64,000 nt of DNA from an uncultured Bacteroides sp. (GTDB lineage: Bacteria > Bacteroidota > Bacteroidia > Bacteroidales > Bacteroidaceae), in NCBI RefSeq assembly GCF_963678425.1, contig NZ_OY782855.1:620001-684000 (forward strand), given 5' to 3'. This document shows, one piece after another, positions 27,251 through 36,431 of this stretch. A program made the position numbers and the translations under genes. Under the pieces are notes generated by a model that made no database searches, was not told the DNA's origin, and saw only the letters and a program-made list of their open reading frames with translations. The first letter of the stretch is position 1. Each line of letters starts with the position of its first letter.

Positions 27251-28321
27251 ATGGACGAACTTCCTGAAAGAATACGTATAAAAGATATAGCACGACTTGC
27301 TAATGTATCGGTTGGTACTGTGGATCGAGTGATTCATGGTCGAAGCGGAGTATCTGAAAATAGTAGAAAACGAGTTGAAGAGATATTAAAGCAATTAAAT
27401 TATCAGCCCAATATGTATGCCAGTGCTCTGGCTTCAAATAAGAAATATCTTTTTATTTGCTTATTACCCCAGCACCTTGAAGGAGAATACTGGACCGCAG
27501 TGGAGAAGGGATTGAATGATGCAGTTGCTGATTATTCTGATTTTAATCTTTCCATGAAGTTGTATTATTATGACCCTTACAATTACACATCTTTTATATC
27601 TGCAGGGAAAGAAATAATGAATGAACATCCAGATGGAGTTTTGCTCTCTCCTACTGTTATCGACGTTACCCGCACATTTACGGATCAACTTGTTGAACTC
27701 TCTATACCTTATATATTTATAGATTCAAATATTTCGGATTTACATCCTTTGGCATTTTATGGTCAGAACTCAGAAAAAAGTGGCTATTTTGCAGCGAAGA
27801 TGTTAATGTTAATGGCTGGAAAGACAGAAGAGATTGCTATCTTCCGTCAGATTAAAGAAGGAATTATAGGATCTAATCAGCAAGAGAACAGAGAAAAAGG
27901 CTTTAGAGCCTACATGAATAAATATTTCCCTTCATGTCATATTGCTGAATTGAATCTTCATCCAAAATCTCCCAATGAAGATGAACAACTACTAGATGCT
28001 TTCTTTGAAGAGCATGCTTCATTAACATGTGGAATTACCTTTAACTCAAAGGTACATATTATAGGTGAATATTTACAGGAAAAGAATATCAGAGATTTCA
28101 ATCTGATAGGATATGACTTACTGGAAAGAAATGTAGCATGTCTCAGAAATGATTATGTATCGATGCTGATTGCTCAGCAACCTGAGATTCAGGGATACAA
28201 CGGGATAAAAGCATTGTGTGACCAGTTAATATTTAAAAAAGAGGTAAACGGCGTCAACTATATGCCGATAGATTTGTTAACTGCTGAGACCGTAGAGTTT
28301 TATCTTGATTTTCAAAAATAA
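27251..28321 (+). CDS. LacI-family transcriptional regulator of hexuronate genes
   Basis: 356 residues. The N-terminal helix-turn-helix is RIKDIARLANVSVGTVDRVI (8-27), with hinge-helix region QLNYQPNMYASALASN. The periplasmic-binding-protein-like effector domain spans about 65-350. The VSVGTVDRV recognition helix is the TVDRV subtype rather than TVSRV, seen in many Bacteroides members. It is divergent from kdgK-eda and 29 bases upstream of uxaA, so it probably represses both operons and senses a hexuronate intermediate such as KDG. The effector is inferred. Confidence 0.92.
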   Translation: MDELPERIRIKDIARLANVSVGTVDRVIHGRSGVSENSRKRVEEILKQLNYQPNMYASALASNKKYLFICLLPQHLEGEYWTAVEKGLNDAVADYSDFNLSMKLYYYDPYNYTSFISAGKEIMNEHPDGVLLSPTVIDVTRTFTDQLVELSIPYIFIDSNISDLHPLAFYGQNSEKSGYFAAKMLMLMAGKTEEIAIFRQIKEGIIGSNQQENREKGFRAYMNKYFPSCHIAELNLHPKSPNEDEQLLDAFFEEHASLTCGITFNSKVHIIGEYLQEKNIRDFNLIGYDLLERNVACLRNDYVSMLIAQQPEIQGYNGIKALCDQLIFKKEVNGVNYMPIDLLTAETVEFYLDFQK

Positions 28322-28350
28322 AATTATAACATATAGAATATATAAAAAGA

Positions 28351-29841
28351 ATGGAAACAAAGTATTTAAAAATTAATCCTGCTGACAATGTAGCAGTTGC
28401 TATCTCTAATCTGTCGGTTGGTGAAACCATCTCTGTCAACGGATTGGATATAAAGTTAAATGAAGATATCCCTGCAGGACATAAATTTTCTCTGAAGGAC
28501 TTTGCTATTGATGATCATATTATTAAATATGGTTATGCTATAGGTCATGCAATCTGTCCCATTAAGCAGGGAGACTGGGTTAATGAAAAAAAAATTAAGA
28601 CCAATTTATCAGGAGTACTTGAATATACATACAATCCTGCTCACGAAACTCTGGATATTGCCAACAAGGATCTTACATTTAAAGGATACAGACGCAAGAA
28701 TGGAGATGTAGGTGTCAGAAATGAGATTTGGATTATTCCTACTGTGGGATGTGTTAACGGCGTTGTAAACCAATTAGCAGAAGAGCTACGCCGTGAGACT
28801 GAAGGAAAAGGTGTTGATGCAATTGTATCATTCCCACACAATTATGGCTGTTCTCAGTTAGGTGATGACCATGAGAATACACGTAAAATCTTGCGCGATA
28901 TGGTTCTTCATCCCAATGCAGGTGCAGTATTCGTTGTTGGTCTTGGATGTGAGAACAATCAGCTTCCTGCTTTCCGTGAATTTATTGGCGAATACGACAC
29001 AGAACGTGTAGCTTTCATGGAAACTCAAAAGGTTGGCGATGAATTTGAGGAGGGAATGGCTATTCTTCGTGATCTTTATGCAAAAGTAAGCAAAGATGTA
29101 CGTGTTGATGTTCCTCTTTCAGAACTTCGAGTGGGATTGAAATGTGGTGGTTCAGACGGATTCTCTGGGATTACAGCAAACCCATTGCTTGGTATGTTCT
29201 CCGACTTCCTGATTGCTCAGGGAGGAACTTCCGTGCTTACTGAGGTACCCGAAATGTTTGGAGCAGAAACTATTCTGATGAACCGTTGTGAGAATAAAGA
29301 TCTCTTTGAGCAAACAGTTCATTTAATCAATGACTTCAAGGACTACTTTATTCGTAACGAACAACCTATTTATGAAAACCCTTCTCCAGGAAATAAAGCC
29401 GGTGGCATTTCCACATTGGAAGAGAAGTCTCTGGGATGTACACAGAAATGTGGCAAGAGCGTAGTCAAGGGTGTCATGAAGTATGGCGAACGCATTCAGA
29501 CAAAAGGCCTTAATTTATTAAGCGCTCCCGGAAATGACTTGGTTGCAGCAACAACACTTGCATCATCAGGTTGTCATATTGTTCTTTTCACAACAGGACG
29601 CGGAACGCCGTTTGGTACTTATGTTCCAACAATGAAAATCTCAACGAACTCAAACCTGGCAAAGAACAAACCAGGATGGATTGATTTCAATGCCGGAGTT
29701 ATTCTGGAAAATGAACTAATGGAAAAAACCTGCGAACGCTTTATAGAATACGTAATCAAAGTAGCAAGTGGTGAGCAGGTAAATAATGAAAAGAAAAACT
29801 ATCGTGAGATTGCGATATTTAAGACAGGAGTAACATTATAG
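28351..29841 (+). CDS. uxaA: altronate dehydratase
   Basis: Converts D-altronate to 2-keto-3-deoxygluconate in galacturonate breakdown. 496 residues: an N-terminal SAF-type domain (about 5-95) and a large C-terminal domain with VGCVNGVVNQLAEEL, LKCGGSDGFSGITANP and a conserved Cys/His set. The product is the substrate of KdgK encoded divergently. No isomerase (uxaC) or reductase (uxaB) is present in the window. Mannonate or other sugar-acid dehydratase activity of the same family cannot be excluded. Confidence 0.92.
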   Translation: METKYLKINPADNVAVAISNLSVGETISVNGLDIKLNEDIPAGHKFSLKDFAIDDHIIKYGYAIGHAICPIKQGDWVNEKKIKTNLSGVLEYTYNPAHETLDIANKDLTFKGYRRKNGDVGVRNEIWIIPTVGCVNGVVNQLAEELRRETEGKGVDAIVSFPHNYGCSQLGDDHENTRKILRDMVLHPNAGAVFVVGLGCENNQLPAFREFIGEYDTERVAFMETQKVGDEFEEGMAILRDLYAKVSKDVRVDVPLSELRVGLKCGGSDGFSGITANPLLGMFSDFLIAQGGTSVLTEVPEMFGAETILMNRCENKDLFEQTVHLINDFKDYFIRNEQPIYENPSPGNKAGGISTLEEKSLGCTQKCGKSVVKGVMKYGERIQTKGLNLLSAPGNDLVAATTLASSGCHIVLFTTGRGTPFGTYVPTMKISTNSNLAKNKPGWIDFNAGVILENELMEKTCERFIEYVIKVASGEQVNNEKKNYREIAIFKTGVTL

Positions 29842-29910
29842 TAATGTTGTAATTGTCACTTAATTCAGCTTATAGACATAAATTATTAGATTTATTTATA
29901 GTGACTTATT

Positions 29911-29947
29911 AAGAGGCTATTGGTTTTATATCAATAGCCTCTTCTTG
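29911..29947. terminator. intrinsic terminator after uxaA
   Basis: Twelve-base perfect arms AAGAGGCTATTG (29911-29922) and its complement at 29932-29943, followed by a short T-rich segment. The 318-base gap to 30160 otherwise holds only the next promoter. Confidence 0.8.
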
Positions 29948-30082
29948 TACAAGAATATTTCAAAAAATCATACATATAATCATTTAATATTACTAATATC
30001 CAGATAATTTAGCATTTATCGTATCTTCTGGTTATTTCTCTAAGAAAAATACCATTGATTGATTTATTTTTTTCAACATAGC

Positions 30083-30112
30083 TTTGTTTACTAAAAAAAA
30101 TGTCTATTTTTG
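30083..30112 (+). promoter_or_regulatory. promoter of the C10 peptidase operon
   Basis: TTTG at 30083-30086 and TATTTTTG at 30105-30112 match both the -33 and -7 Bacteroidetes elements, with 18 bases between. This is the best full promoter match in the window. Confidence 0.7.
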
Positions 30113-30159
30113 TTCTTTAGACAATAATACAAATCATTTAATTAAAAATTTGTATATCT

Positions 30160-32019
30160 ATGAGAAGAACCATTATACTCCTCATTTGCTTTTATTTATT
30201 GATTTCTTCAGGATATTCTAAGCCGAGAACATACAGTAAAGCTTTTGATATAGCAAATAGCTTTTATCAAAAAGCATCTAAAGTTTCTTTAAGAAAATCT
30301 GTTACCGGAACTAGTCCTCTTAAATTTGCATACGGATCATATAAACAAAATATTGCCACACGTTCTGGTTCTGGTAATGATGCTTATTATTACGTATTCA
30401 ATGCAGGCTATGGAAATGGTTTTGTTGTTGTATCAGGTGATGACAGAGTTACTGAAATTTTAGGATATAGTTCAAGTGGGGACTTTTCAATGGATAGTAT
30501 ACCATCAAATTTCCGTAGTTGGTTAAATATATACCAAAATGAGCTGCAATTGTTGATGGATAATTCAACTACTTCCGCATCAACTTTAGAATCCGTATCT
30601 GACAATATTTCTACTAATAGTATTTTACCATTACTAGGACAGACAAAATGGAATCAAGGTGCTCCATACAATTCTTTATGCCCTAAAAATGGGGGGAATA
30701 GTACTTATACTGGTTGTGTTGCAACAGCTATCGCACAAATAATGAGATATCATCAATATCCAACAAATGGAACAGGAACAAAAACCTATACCTCCGAAAC
30801 AATTAGTAAGGCTCTTACTGTAGATTTCTCGGCAACAACTTACGATTGGGGCAATATGGTTGACAAATATACTGGCAATGAAACAGATATTCAGAAAAAT
30901 GCTGTGGCTACATTAATGTACCATTGCGGAGTGGCAGCAAATATGGATTATGGAACCAGTAGCAGTGCAGCGTATGATGAAGACGCGGCAATAGGGCTAA
31001 TTAATTATCTTGGTTATGATCCTAATTTGCGTACAATTTACCGGGATTATTACTCTGCAGATGAGTGGGAGGTAATTTTAAAAAATGAATTAAATAGTGG
31101 GCGCCCTGTATTATATGGAGGCGGCAACAATAACAACGGCGGACACGCTTTTGTGTGCGATGGTTATGATGTTAATGATTTATATCATTTTAATTGGGGC
31201 TGGAATGGATATTGTGATGGATATTATGCCTTGACATCTCTAAAGCCCAATAGTACAGGAACTGATGCCGGAAGTACTGCTGGCGGATACACGGTAGCTC
31301 AGGATATGACAATAGGAATTCAAAAGCCAACATCAGAATCTAAACCTTCTTATCAACTATTATTAAATGACGAATCGTCTATGACATTTGCTACAGACTC
31401 ACTATCCAACTCCTCATTTAGCATTTTTGTTCCATTTTACAATGGTGGTATAACTACATATAATGGAAAAACAGCTGTTGGCTTATATCAGAACTCTACT
31501 CTGTTGGCTGCAATGGGCGAAACAGCAGTAAATAATTTAGCTGGTTTTAATAATGGCTATTTTGAAGATAAGACAATTAATTATTCAGATTTAAAATTAC
31601 CTGCTAATATTGAAAATGGATTATATCAGCTTTATAGCATATATATGGGAAATGATGAAGCTTCGTGGAGTAAGATGAGAGGACTCGCCGATCACGTTTC
31701 TTTTTTTAATATTCAGGTTGTTGATGGAAATGTGGCAATGAAAAAAGAGTCTGACACCGGATTTTCGAATATTACCAATAATAACCTTATAGTTTATCCG
31801 GGGTCAACTAAAGATAATATTTATTTAAAATCGGAAAAACAGATGAAATCAATACGCATTATAGATATTACAGGAAAGCAAGTCATGCTTATTCAGCCAT
31901 TAATGGATGGTGAAATAACCGTTCCCGTGTACAATTTAAATTCAGGAGTTTATCTTATCCAGATTACCACTGAAAATGGAGTTATCACAAGTAAGTTTAT
32001 AAAAAAACAGAATATTTAA
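30160..32019 (+). CDS. secreted C10 cysteine peptidase (streptopain-like) with sorting domain
   Basis: 619 residues. Signal peptide 1-20, then a Spi/I69-type inhibitory propeptide (about 22-135, ending in the conserved pattern SNFRSWLNIYQNELQ). The papain-like C10 domain (about 155-390) has Cys186 in TGCVATAIAQIMRYH, His329 in GGHAFVCDGY, and HFNWGW. A beta region follows, and a C-terminal domain of about 75 residues has the pattern LIVYPGSTKDNIYL ... IIDITGK ... LNSGVYLI, typical of type IX secretion substrates. It is probably secreted as a zymogen and activated by propeptide removal. The next gene, 13 bases on, is a paralogue. Confidence 0.92.
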   Translation: MRRTIILLICFYLLISSGYSKPRTYSKAFDIANSFYQKASKVSLRKSVTGTSPLKFAYGSYKQNIATRSGSGNDAYYYVFNAGYGNGFVVVSGDDRVTEILGYSSSGDFSMDSIPSNFRSWLNIYQNELQLLMDNSTTSASTLESVSDNISTNSILPLLGQTKWNQGAPYNSLCPKNGGNSTYTGCVATAIAQIMRYHQYPTNGTGTKTYTSETISKALTVDFSATTYDWGNMVDKYTGNETDIQKNAVATLMYHCGVAANMDYGTSSSAAYDEDAAIGLINYLGYDPNLRTIYRDYYSADEWEVILKNELNSGRPVLYGGGNNNNGGHAFVCDGYDVNDLYHFNWGWNGYCDGYYALTSLKPNSTGTDAGSTAGGYTVAQDMTIGIQKPTSESKPSYQLLLNDESSMTFATDSLSNSSFSIFVPFYNGGITTYNGKTAVGLYQNSTLLAAMGETAVNNLAGFNNGYFEDKTINYSDLKLPANIENGLYQLYSIYMGNDEASWSKMRGLADHVSFFNIQVVDGNVAMKKESDTGFSNITNNNLIVYPGSTKDNIYLKSEKQMKSIRIIDITGKQVMLIQPLMDGEITVPVYNLNSGVYLIQITTENGVITSKFIKKQNI

Positions 32020-32032
32020 TAACATAACACAA

Positions 32033-34579
32033 ATGAACGCGAAATTAAAAAAAACAGCTCTATTCATTCTTTTCCTGATAGCTTTTGCTATCGACGGATT
32101 TGCAATATCAAGAACAAGCAGTGAAGCACTAAGTATTGCTAATGCTTTCTGCCAGAAATCTCAGAGTTCCAGTAAAAGGGCGTCTACAGGGGCAACAACT
32201 CTGACATTAGCCTATACTTGTACTAACGGCATTGCCACCCGCTCTTCCAGTGGAAATGCTTATTATTATGTATTTAATATCGGAGATAATAATGGATTTG
32301 TTATTGTTTCCGGTGATGATCGGGCTAAAGAGATTCTTGGCTATTCGAATAGCGGAAGTTTTGATATCAACTCTTTGCCAGCAAACTTTACTGCATGGCT
32401 TGGTTTTTATCAGAAAGAACTTAATGTTTTAATGAGTCAGTCTGAAACAACGGCTACCTCTGCAACAACTAGTTCGATAGATACAAGACAGACATCTTAT
32501 GCAGCCTCTGTTGCTCCTCTTCTGGGAGGAATTCAATGGAACCAGGGTTCACCGTACAACAATCTTTGTCCGGTAAATACTTCAACTTCCAAAAATTGTG
32601 TTACCGGATGCGTTGCCACTGCTATGGCTCAGGTTATGAGATATTATAAATGGCCTGTAAGCGGAACCGGTTCTAACACCTACACATCAAGTACATTAAA
32701 AAAGAAGTTAACTGTCGATTTTTCAAAGACAACTTATGATTGGGCAAATATGACTGAAACATATAGCAGTTCAAGCACAGCAGATCAAAATTTAGCTGTT
32801 GCAACACTGATGTATCATGCCGGAGTATCTGTTAATATGGATTATGGTGAATCAAGTTCGGCATCTACAGCTACTATGGCTAAATCATTAATTAGCTATT
32901 TCGGTTATGACTCTAATCTTCAGTTCTATATGAGAGATTTCTATTCAAGATCTGAATGGGTTGACTTACTCAAAAAAGAGCTAAATGCCCAACGCCCGGT
33001 TTTTTATGGTGGAGTTTCAACGGATGGGGGTCATCAGTTTGTTTGTGACGGCTATGACAGCAACGATCTGTTTCATTTCAATTGGGGATGGGGCGGAAGT
33101 TCTGATGGGTACTTTGAATTGTCTGCACTCAATCCTGGTTCATTAGGCATCGGTGGTGGAACCAGTGGAGGTTTTAATTCTGATCAGGATATCGTTATCG
33201 GGGTTCAAAAACCGAGTACTACATCAACAGTTGCACCTTACCAGTTATATATAGGCTACCCTTTAAAAGCTTCAACAAGTTCTGTTAAACGCACTGATCC
33301 TTGTACTATTTCTACTGCAGGAGTTTTTAATTATGGAATAAACACTTTTAGTGGCTCTTTAGGAATAGCATTATACAATGATAATGGATTTGTACAATTG
33401 ATTGATTATGACGATGTTTCTGCAACAGAAACTAATAATGGATATTCGCTTAATTATGGAAAAAGCATACCTCTTTCTGTTGTAAATGGTAGTTATAAAC
33501 TCTATTGCGTATATAAGCCCTCAGGACAAACAAGTTGGCAAATAATGAGAGGAAAGATAGGTACTCCTTATTATTTAAGTGTATCTGTAACATCTGAGAA
33601 TGTTTCTTATACTTCACCAGATGTTTTACCAAAGCTGACATTGAACTCTTTAACTGTTACAGGTAATCTTTACCAAAATAAAACAGGGCGAATCAGTGTA
33701 AGTCTTACCAATACCGGAGGAGAATACAACTCATTACTAGTCCTTCAATTAAAATCGACTACAAATAGCGCAACTACTCAGGTTGTTAGCAAAGGCCCTA
33801 TCAATATTCCTGCCGGTGAAACTAAAACCTTCGATTTGGGAGGAGATATAACATTGGCAGCCGGACAATACTATCTAACTGCAATGTATGATCCTGCAAA
33901 TGATCGTTCAAGTGGAACAACATCTTCGTCTGTTGGTAATTCTTTAACCGTAAATGTATTGGCTGAACCCACAGCAACACCAATTCTTGGATTATCAACT
34001 AAGATTTCTTTTCCGGATGCAACAAAAGTTAGCAGCAGTGATGCAGTACTAACTGCTAAAATAAAAAATACCGGAGGATACTTTAATGATAATGTCATTG
34101 CGTTTATCTTCTCGCCATCTGGTTCAGGCTCAGTTGCCTATATTGGTTATCAAAAGATTATTGTTGATACTAATGAAGAGCAAACAGTAACATTTCGTGG
34201 TAGTCTTAGTTTAGATCCGGATTCTTATATTGCTGCGGTCTTCTATTGGGATGAGTCAATATCCGATTGGACTCAGTTCCCAACTACTAAGAGCTATTTA
34301 CAATTTAATTTAGTTAATGATGCTACAGGAATAGAACAAACTACTTTAGGGAAGCTTAATATTTATCCTAATCCAACTACAGATAAGCTATATCTTCAAT
34401 CGGAAGAATTAGTAAAAACGATCTCAATCATCGATCTTTCTGGGAAACGTGTATTACTGATGAAACCTGAGATGAGTGGAGAGATTACGATTCCTGTAAA
34501 TGAGCTAAGTGCCGGTACATATATTCTTCAGTCGGTAACTGAAAACGGAACCAAGGTTAGCAAATTCATTAAAAAGTAA
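32033..34579 (+). CDS. secreted C10 cysteine peptidase with two extra beta domains and sorting domain
   Basis: 848 residues, a paralogue of the preceding gene. Signal peptide 1-24, propeptide about 25-140. Catalytic domain about 160-390, with Cys193 (TGCVATAMAQVMRYY), His334 (GGHQFVCDGY) and HFNWGWGG. After it come two Ig/CARDB-like beta repeats (about 545-640 and 660-755; compare LTNTGGEYNSLLVLQL with IKNTGGYFNDNVIAF), then a clear type IX sorting domain (IYPNPTTDKLYLQS, IIDLSGKRV, ELSAGTYIL). The catalytic pair is intact. It is co-transcribed with its neighbours, and the extra domains may bind a substrate or surface polymer. Confidence 0.92.
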   Translation: MNAKLKKTALFILFLIAFAIDGFAISRTSSEALSIANAFCQKSQSSSKRASTGATTLTLAYTCTNGIATRSSSGNAYYYVFNIGDNNGFVIVSGDDRAKEILGYSNSGSFDINSLPANFTAWLGFYQKELNVLMSQSETTATSATTSSIDTRQTSYAASVAPLLGGIQWNQGSPYNNLCPVNTSTSKNCVTGCVATAMAQVMRYYKWPVSGTGSNTYTSSTLKKKLTVDFSKTTYDWANMTETYSSSSTADQNLAVATLMYHAGVSVNMDYGESSSASTATMAKSLISYFGYDSNLQFYMRDFYSRSEWVDLLKKELNAQRPVFYGGVSTDGGHQFVCDGYDSNDLFHFNWGWGGSSDGYFELSALNPGSLGIGGGTSGGFNSDQDIVIGVQKPSTTSTVAPYQLYIGYPLKASTSSVKRTDPCTISTAGVFNYGINTFSGSLGIALYNDNGFVQLIDYDDVSATETNNGYSLNYGKSIPLSVVNGSYKLYCVYKPSGQTSWQIMRGKIGTPYYLSVSVTSENVSYTSPDVLPKLTLNSLTVTGNLYQNKTGRISVSLTNTGGEYNSLLVLQLKSTTNSATTQVVSKGPINIPAGETKTFDLGGDITLAAGQYYLTAMYDPANDRSSGTTSSSVGNSLTVNVLAEPTATPILGLSTKISFPDATKVSSSDAVLTAKIKNTGGYFNDNVIAFIFSPSGSGSVAYIGYQKIIVDTNEEQTVTFRGSLSLDPDSYIAAVFYWDESISDWTQFPTTKSYLQFNLVNDATGIEQTTLGKLNIYPNPTTDKLYLQSEELVKTISIIDLSGKRVLLMKPEMSGEITIPVNELSAGTYILQSVTENGTKVSKFIKK

Positions 34580-34583
34580 ATGA

Positions 34584-35126
34584 ATGAAAAAGGGTATTCT
34601 GACAATCATTATATTAACACTTATATTATTGTCTTGCCAAAGCGGCAAGACAATAACTAAGGATATTACTTCTTCTATGAATAAAGAAATTCTTTTTGTT
34701 CCCGGTCCTCAGGCTGTTGTTTATAAAACAATTAAAGATTACACAGATCTGGTTCCTGTCATTATGAATAGCGAGAAAACAAAAATTGTCTCCTATCCTG
34801 CCCCAACGGATATATTCTATCAAGGGAAACTGGCAAAACCCACAGCCTTGAAGAGTGGCTATTTGTTAGATAACCGTGGCATCGGCGAAAATGTAGCTTT
34901 TCTGAATTATACCTACGAAGAATACAGTCATTTACCGGAGGCGCCTTCATTGGCAGATATGCTTTCACGAATCGTGGATAAAAATCCGCTAACGGAGCTG
35001 ATTGATTGCGGACTTCGTACACAATATAAAGATGAAGTAAAAGAGCTGAATAAACTTATTGATGCAAATTTCCCCGGTTGTAAAAAAGCGAAAATAAAGC
35101 CATTCAATGTTATTCTGAAACAATAA
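34584..35126 (+). CDS. small lipoprotein downstream of C10 peptidases
   Basis: 180 residues with a lipoprotein signal (LTLILLSC, Cys18). The mature part has no domain I can name; the segment FVPGPQAVVYKTIKDYTDLVPV and a later YLLDNRGIGENVAFL look conserved. It starts 4 bases after the second peptidase stop, so it is in that operon. An inhibitor or immunity role is conceivable from position only. I suspect it belongs to a wider Bacteroidetes family also found elsewhere, which weakens that idea. Codons 15-23 form a perfect inverted repeat. Confidence 0.8.
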   Translation: MKKGILTIIILTLILLSCQSGKTITKDITSSMNKEILFVPGPQAVVYKTIKDYTDLVPVIMNSEKTKIVSYPAPTDIFYQGKLAKPTALKSGYLLDNRGIGENVAFLNYTYEEYSHLPEAPSLADMLSRIVDKNPLTELIDCGLRTQYKDEVKELNKLIDANFPGCKKAKIKPFNVILKQ

Positions 35127-35144
35127 AAGATTTATAGCACATAG

Positions 35145-35183
35145 ACACCAGATAACTAATTAATTATCTGGTGTTTTATTTTT
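35145..35183. terminator. bidirectional terminator
   Basis: Eleven-base perfect arms ACACCAGATAA (35145-35155) and 35164-35174 with an 8-base AT loop, then TTTATTTTTG. It lies between the convergent lipoprotein gene and lipB. Confidence 0.8.
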
Positions 35184-35222
35184 GAACAGTTCTTTTATAA
35201 AAAAGAGAGTTACCAGAAACTG

Positions 35223-35894
35223 CTACAGCTTCTTCCCTGCAAGGAGATGCTCAATTTCATACCGCAACAGAGATTTAGTCTGCTCTATATCTATTTTCTG
35301 ATTCAACTCTTTCTCAATAGATGTCACTCCTTTATCTATAAATCCACAAGGATTAATATAATGAAAATAATTGAGATCGGTATTGATATTAAAAGCCAAT
35401 CCATGCATAGTAACATAATGGCTGCTACGAACTCCGATTGCACAGATTTTGCGGGCATGTTTGGTTTCTCCATCCAGCCACACTCCGGTAGCCCCGGACA
35501 GTCGTCCAGCCAAGATACCATAATGAGAGCAGACATTTATAACAGCCTGCTCTAGTATATGGATATACTCTTTCAATCCCAACCTATAATCTTCCAGATT
35601 GAGGATAGGATAACAAACTATCTGACCAGGTCCATGATAGGTAATATCTCCACCGCGGTCTATATGATAAAGAGAGGCTCCTATTTTTCGGAGTTGCTCC
35701 TCTCCTAGCAACATATTCTGTTCCTTACCACTTCTTCCAAGCGTATAAACATGTGGGTGCTCACATGTAATCACATTATTTGTATAAGGTTCTCCTGCAA
35801 GTTTTGCACGGACAATCTCATTGAAAAGCTCGGTTTGCTTTTGCCAGGCATCGGCATATGAAATCAATTGCCAATCAGTATATTCTAGTTTCAT
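35223..35894 (-). CDS. lipB: octanoyl-ACP:protein N-octanoyltransferase
   Basis: Transfers octanoate from acyl carrier protein to lipoyl domains, the first step of lipoate assembly. 223 residues. Conserved stretches are RGGDITYHGPGQIVCYPIL, the Lys motif ARKICAIGVR, TMHGLAFN, and the catalytic Cys in INPCGF. It is functionally linked to lipoylated complexes such as the glycine cleavage system, whose P protein is encoded at 46853. It may be co-transcribed with the short ORF just upstream. Confidence 0.95.
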   Translation of the reverse strand: MKLEYTDWQLISYADAWQKQTELFNEIVRAKLAGEPYTNNVITCEHPHVYTLGRSGKEQNMLLGEEQLRKIGASLYHIDRGGDITYHGPGQIVCYPILNLEDYRLGLKEYIHILEQAVINVCSHYGILAGRLSGATGVWLDGETKHARKICAIGVRSSHYVTMHGLAFNINTDLNYFHYINPCGFIDKGVTSIEKELNQKIDIEQTKSLLRYEIEHLLAGKKL

Positions 35895-35921
35895 AGTATA
35901 TTCAGACTTTAAATTAGTAGC

Positions 35922-36101
35922 TTAATATTCGTATGGCATCAAAGTGTAATTTGTACCAACGTTACTTTGTCCTTTTATTGGCACAACATCAAAGCAGGAA
36001 TTTATATTTGCAGTATTCTGTTCAGGAAAAAGTGAATACTGTGTCTGAATTGCTGTAGATAAGAACAGTAATCCTGAAATTAAACAAAGATTGCTTTTCA
36101 T
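35922..36101 (-). CDS. 59-residue putative secreted peptide
   Basis: Short ORF, read by hand: starts MKSNLCLISGLLFLSTAIQT and ends TLMPYEY. The first 18-20 residues look like a signal peptide; the mature part would be about 40 residues with one Cys and no domain I recognise. An exact minus-strand -7 element (36130-36137) lies 28 bases upstream, and lipB begins 27 bases after the stop. It could be a real small secreted protein or the remnant of a longer gene. Confidence 0.45.
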   Translation of the reverse strand: MKSNLCLISGLLFLSTAIQTQYSLFPEQNTANINSCFDVVPIKGQSNVGTNYTLMPYEY

Positions 36102-36129
36102 AAATTTTCTTTTAGGCTTTTAAATTACA

Positions 36130-36137
36130 CAAAGTTA
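36130..36137 (-). promoter_or_regulatory. -7 promoter element for short ORF-lipB
   Basis: CAAAGTTA reads TAACTTTG on the minus strand, an exact consensus match. Confidence 0.55.
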
Positions 36138-36314
36138 GAAAGCATTTGTTAGAAATCATAGAAATAGTTTTCTTTATTTGCCAAAATCCAGTTTTTTTAA
36201 AAGTTAATCATTCAAATAATGCAATAAATATATATTCTCCATTTAATATGTAAAGAAAATGATGTATTTAGATTAATACTATTAAATTTTCTTTATTTTA
36301 CAATATTTTATTAT

Positions 36315-36322
36315 TAAGTTTG
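36315..36322 (+). promoter_or_regulatory. -7 promoter element for BspA-like gene 1
   Basis: TAAGTTTG, exact consensus, about 110 bases before the ATG at 36432. The same element and flanks recur at 39182-39189 before gene 3. Confidence 0.6.
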
Positions 36323-36346
36323 TCTCGTCATAAAAAATGAATAATT

Positions 36347-36410
36347 AAAAGCGTGCTGTAAAGTTGTTCCTACGCTTTTTATAACGATATTAATGCCTAC
36401 CAGAGGGAAC
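36347..36410 (+). promoter_or_regulatory. conserved leader hairpin, possible attenuator (copy 1)
   Basis: Arms AAAAGCGT (36347-36354) and ACGCTTTT (36372-36379), then T/A-rich sequence, so it looks like an intrinsic terminator inside the 5' leader. The loop contains GTTCC (36366-36370), which can pair with GGAAC at 36406-36410 near the start codon. Both pairings are preserved in the second copy at 39216-39278. Confidence 0.4.
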
Positions 36411-36431
36411 AGGAAAGCCTTATTCTTTTTC

